NCBI GenBank assembly: GCA_900752285.1
Contig: CAADUW010000087.1
Location: 1 to 8,868 of the forward strand
DNA from: an uncultured Oscillospiraceae bacterium
Lineage (GTDB): Bacteria; Bacillota; Clostridia; Oscillospirales; Oscillospiraceae
DNA: 8,868 bases
Direction: 5' to 3'
A program made the position numbers and the translations under genes. A model generated the notes under the pieces. That model made no database searches. It had not been told where the DNA came from and saw only the letters and a program-made list of their open reading frames with translations. Numbering within the stretch: the first letter of the stretch is position 1; each line of letters begins with the position of its first letter. Below are positions 1-4,329 of this stretch, piece by piece.

Positions 1-816
1 ATGAATCCAGTCAATGTCCGAGAGCGTTAAGCGAACAATGTCCCCAGCTCTCAGTCCCAAACTGGCGGCAACAGCAAACATAGCAGTATCGCGGAGCGAT
101 AAAGATGGATTTTTTGCCGCTGCATCCATGACGGTATGAACCTCTTTTGAGGAAAAGGCAGGTCGCAGCTTCTTTCGGGGTGCAGGACGAGTAGTCAATA
201 CGGCGCTGAAATCGCAGCAGCTTTGTATGGACACCAAGTATGCACTCAGATGTTTCAATGTGTTGCGCACTCTGTCCATGCTCGATTTTCGTTGAGATGC
301 GATGAACAGCAGAAAATCGTTGACATTTACTAAATTAATATCTTGGCAAGTATGGTAACCGCTGGCATCGAGGTATGCAAAGAATTTGCGGCAGACATTC
401 TCCTCGTCCCGTAGGCTCTCAAATCCAATGGCTCGTGTATTCGCTTCATGTTGACAGAAGCTACACAGGAGTTCTTGATAGTACGGAGTCAAGGGGATTT
501 TTGGAGCAGGTCTAACACGTTTCCAAACGATTTTTCCGGTTTGGACATACTCCTCAAAGAGAACTGCAGCCTTTCTGACTTTCGCCCAGATTCGGTCGGC
601 TACCAAGCCGTTTTCGTGTTCCAAGCGAAAACGATCCACAATTTCATTTGTAAAGGCAGCACTATACAATATCACCCCCTCGGAACGGTAGACCTTTATG
701 ATTGGCCACATTCCTTCGTAGTAGTAGTTTCGTATGCTGAACTTACCAAGCCCCAGAGCCCGCAATGCATCCAGCACTTTTGTGCATAGAACATCAAATA
801 CAATTTCATCGGACAT
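1..816 (-). CDS. Tyrosine recombinase/phage-type integrase, C-terminus outside the window
   Basis: A 272-codon open frame runs without a stop from an ATG at 816 to the window edge. The start is preceded by AGAGGTG at a suitable distance. The N-terminal ~125 residues are not recognisable. Residues about 130-205 look like a helical core-binding (SAM-like) domain, and residues about 220 onward begin the catalytic domain. The motif ASLGLRAGDIVRLTLSDIDW (251-270) is the first catalytic-arginine box of tyrosine recombinases, with Arg256 the expected catalytic residue. The HxxR box and the nucleophilic Tyr would lie beyond position 1. Family knowledge: these enzymes integrate and excise phages, ICEs and transposons by strand exchange at short core sites. 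The gene points away from the 994-1023 palindrome and lies in more AT-rich DNA than the operon to its right, so it probably belongs to a different mobile element. The family call is firm; the element type is not known. Confidence 0.88.
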   Translation of the reverse strand, partial: MSDEIVFDVLCTKVLDALRALGLGKFSIRNYYYEGMWPIIKVYRSEGVILYSAAFTNEIVDRFRLEHENGLVADRIWAKVRKAAVLFEEYVQTGKIVWKRVRPAPKIPLTPYYQELLCSFCQHEANTRAIGFESLRDEENVCRKFFAYLDASGYHTCQDINLVNVNDFLLFIASQRKSSMDRVRNTLKHLSAYLVSIQSCCDFSAVLTTRPAPRKKLRPAFSSKEVHTVMDAAAKNPSLSLRDTAMFAVAASLGLRAGDIVRLTLSDIDWIH

Positions 817-861
817 AAAAACACCTCTGAATGCAGTTAGTCGACTTTCGCCGCCAACTCC

Positions 862-867
862 ATTATA
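862..867 (-). promoter_or_regulatory. Candidate -10 box for the recombinase gene
   Basis: Read on the minus strand this is a perfect TATAAT, about 46 bases upstream of the recombinase ATG. The hexamer 17 bases further upstream is AAGAAA, a poor -35, so the promoter would be weak or activator-dependent. It sits only 10 bases from an opposite-facing TATAAT. Confidence 0.4.
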
Positions 868-877
868 GAGGTATTTT

Positions 878-883
878 TATAAT
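878..883 (+). promoter_or_regulatory. Candidate -10 box for the 38-codon ORF
   Basis: A perfect TATAAT lies 22 bases before the plus-strand ATG at 906. No good -35 is visible at 17 bases spacing. Together with 862-867 it forms a compact back-to-back promoter pair, a layout often used where one regulator controls a recombinase and a divergent gene. Confidence 0.35.
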
Positions 884-888
884 TTTTC

Positions 889-897
889 TTATCTGGA
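889..897 (+). repeat. Half-site TTATCTGGA, shared with the palindrome at 999-1018
   Basis: The 9-mer TTATCTGGA is identical to the left arm of the palindrome (999-1007) and complementary to its right arm (1010-1018). It overlaps the GGAGG ribosome binding site (895-899) of the small ORF. It could be an extra recombinase or repressor binding site, or a chance match. Confidence 0.4.
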
Positions 898-905
898 GGT
901 TATTT

Positions 906-1022
906 ATGAACAACACGCAAAAAGCATTGATAAACCAAGATGTTTGCGAACAGACCACGCCTAATCTCGGGATAACTCAATCCTCGGGATTAGATCATTT
1001 ATCTGGATATCCAGATAAGTGA
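906..1022 (+). CDS. Small ORF of 38 residues, function unknown
   Basis: An ATG at 906 follows GGAGG with a six-base spacer and has an upstream TATAAT. An earlier in-frame start at 831 lacks such a site and would place the coding region across both promoter boxes, so I prefer 906. The product is hydrophilic, with no membrane segment or recognisable domain, and ends in HLSGYPDK encoded by the palindrome. It could be a small regulator of the element (excisionase-like proteins are usually larger), a leader peptide, or the 5' part of a gene whose rest lies across the joint of an excised circle. The good ribosome binding site is the main support. Confidence 0.4.
   Translation: MNNTQKALINQDVCEQTTPNLGITQSSGLDHLSGYPDK
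961..993. repeat. Imperfect inverted repeat with embedded direct repeat CTCGGGAT
   Basis: Arms CTAATCTCGGG (961-971) and CCTCGGGATTAG (982-993) can pair over 11 positions, nine Watson-Crick plus two G-T. The octamer CTCGGGAT also occurs as a direct repeat at 966-973 and 983-990, 17 bases apart. It directly abuts the palindrome at 994-1023. It could be an RNA hairpin or paired protein-binding sites. Confidence 0.5.
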
Positions 1023-1023
1023 T
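994..1023. repeat. 30-bp palindrome, candidate recombination core site at the element junction
   Basis: The central 20 bases, TTATCTGGATATCCAGATAA (999-1018), form a perfect palindrome. The symmetry extends to 30 bases with a single mismatch (T998/G1019). It can be read as two 12-bp inverted arms (994-1005 and 1012-1023) around a 6-bp centre GATATC, the architecture of a tyrosine-recombinase core site. It lies exactly where methyltransferase-like coding sequence ends and next to the recombinase gene. There is no T-run on either side, so an intrinsic terminator is unlikely. The attachment-site role is inferred. Confidence 0.55.
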
Positions 1024-2218
1024 TTGTGGCCGTCAGTGTATATGCGATGTCCCGCTGATACCCGATCCCATTGCCGCCGTTCTGCGGCTGTCGGTCAATG
1101 GCATTTCCCGTGATGCAGAAGGTTTCTTCCTGCTCTACGAGCGGCACATTGTTGCCGCCGGTTCCGTATCTTGCGGACATGGTAGGCACCACCTGATGAG
1201 GACCAGTGTAGCGGGCATCAATGCCATGGTTTTCATAGATGAGCGGTTGGTGTCCATGCTCCTGCGCCCGCAGGGTACCGGACACATCCTCAGAGCACTC
1301 CATAACGCTTCCGCCCTGGTCATTTAGGCACAGGACGGACGGCATACAGTTTCCGCTGGCAGAGCCTTTCAGCGTAGGAGCCAGTTCCTCGCCATACCCA
1401 ATGCTCCCAGCAGAGGCGCCGGCTCCTGCCGAGAATGCGGCCGCCACGAAGGTCTGCTGTTTCATTCCCGGCTGTGCATTCAATGCGCCCGCAATATCAT
1501 GTAAGTCACGGACCTCGTCCCTTTGGTTGGCAGCAAAGGCCATGACACCGTTTCTGCCGGTGGACATCCCGCAGTTCACGCCGAGCGTGGCCGCAACATC
1601 GCCGGTCAGGTCACCATTGTAACCGTCAAAACCCTCGACGGTGTCATCCGGCTGCGTCACGAAGGTCTGCATCTGCATATTGGTGGTTGCCATCAAGGCA
1701 CCGGACACACCGTGCAGGTCGATACCCTCGTCCCGCTGATTGATATGGAAGGCATTCAAATCCGTAGGTTGCCCGTCCGGGCACATCAACCCGGCTTGGA
1801 TCTTCAAAGCCCGTTCCAGCTTCGGCGGCAGTGCTTTCCCGCGTTCAGAAGCTCGGCGTAGGATCCCCAAACATGCTTTCGGGGATAAATAGTATTTTAT
1901 CGGCGGTGCGTCCTGCAAAATCTGCGACAAGGAAGATCCTCTTGCGTCGTTGGGCGACACCCCAGTATTGAGCATCCAGGCACCGCCAAGCCAGGGAGAA
2001 ATCAGTTCCCAGTAGGATTCGCCCAGCAGATTGCCATGGCCAGGGGTAAGGTCCAGGGACATAAACGGAACCGCACTTAACTCGGACGATCTCTTCGAGG
2101 ACGATACGGAAGTCCTCGCCTTTGGGAGTTCCGCTGGAGAAGGCTCCTGGAACATTTTCCCACAGCATATACCGAGGTCGGACAGCGTGACCTGCTCGGC
2201 CTCTTTGTTCGTCTGCAT
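995..2218 (-). CDS. Alternative-frame second part of the C5 methyltransferase: target-recognition-like region, C-terminus lost
   Basis: A 407-codon frame, +1 relative to the catalytic gene, overlaps its last 374 bases and then continues alone for 850 bases. The ATG at 2218 has AAAGGAG seven bases upstream. An alternative internal start is Met82 at 1975, with a weak site. Residues 1-80 look like shadow of the other frame. Residues about 80-143 (WMLNTGVSP, SSLSQILQDAPP, YYLSPKACLGILRRASERGK) resemble, from memory, a conserved protein segment common in Firmicute phages and ICEs. Residues 156-187 and 227-258 are a 32-residue repeat with 19 identities. Further degenerate modules ending in TLxA-type motifs follow (for example 311-319 and 389-397). 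Residues 296-397 (CLNDQGGS, TGTGGNN-like, GNAIDRQP, DIAYTLTAT) resemble the variable target-recognition region of such methyltransferases. Motifs IX and X are absent because the frame runs into the palindrome. It may be a separate subunit, a frameshift product or a decaying gene. Confidence 0.55.
   Translation of the reverse strand: MQTNKEAEQVTLSDLGICCGKMFQEPSPAELPKARTSVSSSKRSSELSAVPFMSLDLTPGHGNLLGESYWELISPWLGGAWMLNTGVSPNDARGSSLSQILQDAPPIKYYLSPKACLGILRRASERGKALPPKLERALKIQAGLMCPDGQPTDLNAFHINQRDEGIDLHGVSGALMATTNMQMQTFVTQPDDTVEGFDGYNGDLTGDVAATLGVNCGMSTGRNGVMAFAANQRDEVRDLHDIAGALNAQPGMKQQTFVAAAFSAGAGASAGSIGYGEELAPTLKGSASGNCMPSVLCLNDQGGSVMECSEDVSGTLRAQEHGHQPLIYENHGIDARYTGPHQVVPTMSARYGTGGNNVPLVEQEETFCITGNAIDRQPQNGGNGIGYQRDIAYTLTATNHLSGYPDK
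1445..1540 (-). repeat. Second copy of a 32-codon repeat in the target-recognition-like region
   Basis: This encodes residues 227-258 of the alternative-frame protein, beginning AFAANQRDEV and ending QQTFV. It matches residues 156-187 at 19 of 32 positions. Such internal duplications fit recombination-driven change in recognition domains. Confidence 0.6.
1658..1753 (-). repeat. First copy of a 32-codon repeat in the target-recognition-like region
   Basis: This encodes residues 156-187 of the alternative-frame protein, beginning AFHINQRDEG and ending MQTFV. The conserved parts are NQRDE, DLH, GAL and QTFV, shared with the copy at 1445-1540. Confidence 0.6.
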
Positions 2219-2534
2219 TTCTCATCTCCTTTACCAGTCGAACCTGCTCCATAAACAAACCGGAGCGGGCGCCGGATAATCCGGCTCTCGCTCCAGCCAC
2301 GGATAAATCCTGGCACGGGCTGCCGCCGCAGATGATATCTACGGGCGGCAGTTCTGCGCCGTTGAGCTTTGTGATGTCACCCACATGGATCATGCTTGGG
2401 AAGCGCTGCTTCGTGACCTCAATGGGAAAGGCTTCAATCTCCGAAGCCCACACCGGCGTAATGCCGCTGCGAATGGCAGCCAGAGGAAAACCACCGATGC
2501 CGTCAAACAGGCTTCCCATAGTGAGCCCGCTCAT
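1845..2534 (-). CDS. C5-cytosine DNA methyltransferase, catalytic part only (motifs I-VIII)
   Basis: The 229-residue product transfers a methyl group from S-adenosylmethionine to carbon 5 of cytosine. Visible motifs are I (FDGIGG, 10-15), a II-like WASEIE (29-34), IV with the catalytic Cys74 in GGSPCQDLSVAG, VI (ENV, 126-128), and VIII (QRRKRIFLVA, 195-204). Family members are usually over 320 residues, with a target-recognition domain followed by motifs IX and X; all of these are missing because a TGA ends the frame 25 residues after motif VIII. The missing recognition region appears in the +1 frame (995-2218). The ATG at 2532-2534 overlaps the TGA of trbL as ATGA, with only a weak ribosome binding site, so translation is probably coupled to trbL. 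In mobile elements such enzymes commonly protect against host restriction. The enzyme call is firm; activity without the second part is doubtful. Confidence 0.88.
   Translation of the reverse strand: MSGLTMGSLFDGIGGFPLAAIRSGITPVWASEIEAFPIEVTKQRFPSMIHVGDITKLNGAELPPVDIICGGSPCQDLSVAGARAGLSGARSGLFMEQVRLVKEMRNADEQRGRAGHAVRPRYMLWENVPGAFSSGTPKGEDFRIVLEEIVRVKCGSVYVPGPYPWPWQSAGRILLGTDFSLAWRCLDAQYWGVAQRRKRIFLVADFAGRTADKILFIPESMFGDPTPSF
2226..2232 (-). promoter_or_regulatory. Internal ribosome binding site for the alternative methyltransferase frame
   Basis: On the minus strand AAAGGAG is followed by seven bases and the ATG at 2218. In the catalytic frame the same bases encode Val-Lys-Glu, so it may be accidental. 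It is nevertheless a stronger site than the one in front of the catalytic gene itself. Confidence 0.45.
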
Positions 2535-3430
2535 TTTGACACCGCCTGCACGATCGTGCGCGTGGTGTTTACAGCGGCCTGCGCCGTATATACCGCGCTC
2601 ATAATGTTGGCTCTTGTCGTTGTGTCCAGGCCAAATGCTCCGGCAATGCGGGGAATCTCACCGGCAGAGAGCATCAGCCCCAGTCCCAACAGTGCGTGAT
2701 CCTTAAACACCATGAGTCCGGCGATGAGGATAGTCGCCTGTAAAAATGCGGTCAGGCACAGACCGATAATTTGTTTGCACCACTGGATGAAGCCATCCGT
2801 ATAGCCACGGGGCACAGAGAACATATATAGACTTCCCACGGCAATCTGGATCAGCAGGATACCGCCGCGTTTGAGGTTCGCAAAGAAGACCTTGATGATC
2901 GCATACGCCATAAGGATGATGCAGAACAGGATCATGATCCCGCTGGTGATACTGCCAAAGCCGAGAAACGGGCCGGATGCCAAATCGGTCAGCGATTCCA
3001 CGGCGCTGAACTCCTGCATGATATCACTTGCCACATCTCCGATGGATGCACCGTAGCCGGTGATCCCTGCGGTGAGTTGCCCCTGCAGCGTTACCGAAAG
3101 CTCATAGAGCCGGACCGGAACGACAGTAAACAGGCTCACGGCCATAAAGCCCTTGATGGCATTGAGCGCGGTTTCGCGGATGTTGCCCCGCCCGCTGGAA
3201 TACTCGATGCCGCATTCAAAGCAGGCCACGACCAGCCCGGTTCCGTACAACGCCCAAGCGAGATAGGAGAAGAACAGTACGATGCTCTGCACCCAGGACA
3301 TTTCGAAGAGTTCGACACCCATGTTTCCCATCTCTGCGAAGAAGTTGCCGAGAAAGCCCACGACCTGACCGTAGAACCAATCCACGATCTGGCCGAGGAT
3401 CTTATCGGCAACAAAATCCCAAATAAACAT
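2531..3430 (-). CDS. trbL: TrbL/VirB6-type conjugal transfer membrane protein
   Basis: This 299-residue polytopic membrane protein begins with an amphipathic helix (VADKILGQIVDWFYGQ). It has hydrophobic segments at about 48-72, 92-110, 157-183, 189-207, 221-242 and 245-258, then a polar C-terminal tail (TTRANIMSAVYTAQAAVNTT). Layout, length and context fit the Firmicute TrbL/VirB6 family, which forms the inner-membrane channel of conjugative type IV secretion systems. The region KRGGILLIQIAVGSLYMFSV is typical of the group as I remember it. The ATG at 3430 follows GGAGGTG with a slightly long spacer of about 10 bases. The upstream 94 bases contain alternative hairpins that may control translation. 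The stop overlaps the methyltransferase start. The gene symbol is used by family analogy. Confidence 0.8.
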   Translation of the reverse strand: MFIWDFVADKILGQIVDWFYGQVVGFLGNFFAEMGNMGVELFEMSWVQSIVLFFSYLAWALYGTGLVVACFECGIEYSSGRGNIRETALNAIKGFMAVSLFTVVPVRLYELSVTLQGQLTAGITGYGASIGDVASDIMQEFSAVESLTDLASGPFLGFGSITSGIMILFCIILMAYAIIKVFFANLKRGGILLIQIAVGSLYMFSVPRGYTDGFIQWCKQIIGLCLTAFLQATILIAGLMVFKDHALLGLGLMLSAGEIPRIAGAFGLDTTTRANIMSAVYTAQAAVNTTRTIVQAVSK

Positions 3431-3455
3431 TGATCGGTTTCACCTCCTCCGGGTG

Positions 3456-3508
3456 AGGCCGTACCAACTGCTTGGGATATGGCAAAGGCCGTACAGTTGG
3501 CACGGCCT
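3456..3508 (-). promoter_or_regulatory. trbL leader with two mutually exclusive hairpins
   Basis: In the minus-strand RNA, AGGCCGUGCCAACUG (3508 to 3494) pairs with CAGUUGGUACGGCCU (3470 to 3456): 15 bp with one G-U and a 23-base loop. The odd position is G-U only in the minus-strand RNA; the plus-strand RNA would have an A-C mismatch. A competing 8-bp hairpin uses AAGGCCGU (3509-3502) and ACGGCCUU (3492-3485). When the short hairpin forms, CCUC near 3455-3458 is free to pair with GAGG of the trbL ribosome binding site; when the long one forms, the site is open. The short hairpin is followed by only three Us, so it is a poor terminator. The switching role is inferred. Confidence 0.5.
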
Positions 3509-3524
3509 TCAAATCATGCTCGGT

Positions 3525-3950
3525 TTACATTGTCTGCGCCCACTGCTGATCGGCAGACTGGCTCATGTCTTGGAACACTTCCAGATAGTCCGATACTGCG
3601 TTGGAGAGCTTCTCGTAGTCCTGCCGGGTGGGGTGATACACATACCAGTCTACTTTTCCATAGTCATCCCAAATGTGCGGGTCAACACCATTGCGGAAGT
3701 TGGGGTTGGAAGTTACCTTCGTCCCCAGCAGATCCGAAAAGCGAAGGCGCAGGGTATCCACCTGTCCTTCACTGCGGTTCAGAATTGTCATCTGCAGGGC
3801 GTTGTACTGATTGGAGACGATTCCAGTGACAAATTGAATCTTTGCCCGGTTCGTATCGCTCAGACGCACATAACAGGCTCTGCCCACATAGGTGGCGTCG
3901 GGGTACCGTTCTCCGACGATCTTCAGAAGCTCCTGTTCGTAAAAAGTCAT
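3525..3950 (-). CDS. Hypothetical soluble protein of the transfer operon
   Basis: The product has 141 residues, with no signal peptide and no membrane segment, and is predicted cytoplasmic. I do not recognise the family. It contains helical ends (MTFYEQELLKIVGERY and the C-terminal YEKLSNAVSDYLEVFQDM) and a central region rich in beta-type residues with several aromatics (IWDDYGKVDWYVYHPT). GAGGT seven bases before the ATG at 3950 supports the start, which lies 10 bases after the stop of the DUF3852-like gene, so the two are probably co-translated. Its position between a putative pilin and TrbL suggests an accessory role in the transfer apparatus, but the sequence does not show what that is. 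Confidence 0.75.
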   Translation of the reverse strand: MTFYEQELLKIVGERYPDATYVGRACYVRLSDTNRAKIQFVTGIVSNQYNALQMTILNRSEGQVDTLRLRFSDLLGTKVTSNPNFRNGVDPHIWDDYGKVDWYVYHPTRQDYEKLSNAVSDYLEVFQDMSQSADQQWAQTM

Positions 3951-3960
3951 TGCCTATACC

Positions 3961-4308
3961 TCAAATTCCGATGATCTGCCAGATGTACAGCGGCGCCGTC
4001 AGCGTGAACACCAGGCACGCGAACAGGATGGTGGGCGCCGTCCACTCGAACTGGCCGCTTTTTCTGTAGTCAAAATAAGCTGTGCCGAGTTTGGCGAAGA
4101 AAAACACCGCAAGAATCAGGTCGATGGCGGGAAACACCACATTGTTGACGACGGTCTTGATCTGCGTGGATGCCGTAGCCCAAGTGCTTTCCACCGCTCC
4201 GGCCACATCGCCGGTGCCGGCAGCAAAGGCCGTGGTTCCCATCATGCAGACCAGCAGCAGGGAGAGGGTCAGCATCATACAAAGACGCTTGCACTTCATT
4301 TTGCTCAT
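3961..4308 (-). CDS. DUF3852-like small two-helix membrane protein, VirB2-like pilin candidate
   Basis: The 115-residue product has a signal peptide (residues 1 to about 29, LLLVCMMGTTAFA then AG), a short polar stretch, then hydrophobic helices at about 53-75 and 91-112 joined by a charged turn (FDYRKSGQFEW). Signal peptide plus two helices is the layout of VirB2/TrbC-type conjugative pilins, and the neighbour TrbL is the matching channel protein. The family name DUF3852 is from memory. An upstream in-frame TTG at 4320 overlaps the ribosome binding site itself, so I start at the ATG at 4308, with GGAGG five bases before it. The gap to the stop of the Trp-rich gene is 21 bases. Membrane topology is clear; the pilin role is inferred. 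Confidence 0.72.
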   Translation of the reverse strand: MSKMKCKRLCMMLTLSLLLVCMMGTTAFAAGTGDVAGAVESTWATASTQIKTVVNNVVFPAIDLILAVFFFAKLGTAYFDYRKSGQFEWTAPTILFACLVFTLTAPLYIWQIIGI

Positions 4309-4329
4309 AGATACCTCCAATTTTTGTTG

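Larger units (their letters stand above)
1..1018. mobile_element. End of a tyrosine-recombinase element, probably inserted into the methyltransferase gene
   Basis: Left of about 1018 the base composition turns more AT-rich, gene direction becomes mixed, and methyltransferase-like coding stops in mid-domain. The segment holds the recombinase, a small ORF and a dense cluster of repeats, which is how the end of an integrated element usually looks. The other end is outside the window, so the boundary is inferred. The alternative is that this is the end of the conjugative element itself and the recombinase is its own. Confidence 0.45.

Noticed and set aside
448..789. Plus-strand open frame of 113 codons over the recombinase region
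   Set aside because: It is antisense to the continuous minus-strand recombinase frame, which has a ribosome binding site and a catalytic-Arg motif.
831..1022. Longer version of the small plus-strand ORF starting at 831
   Set aside because: It has no ribosome binding site and would put both divergent -10 boxes inside the coding region; the start at 906 has GGAGG at six bases.
994..1023. Palindrome as a bidirectional intrinsic terminator between convergent ORFs
   Set aside because: The stem is AT-rich with no hairpin loop room and no T-run on either side.
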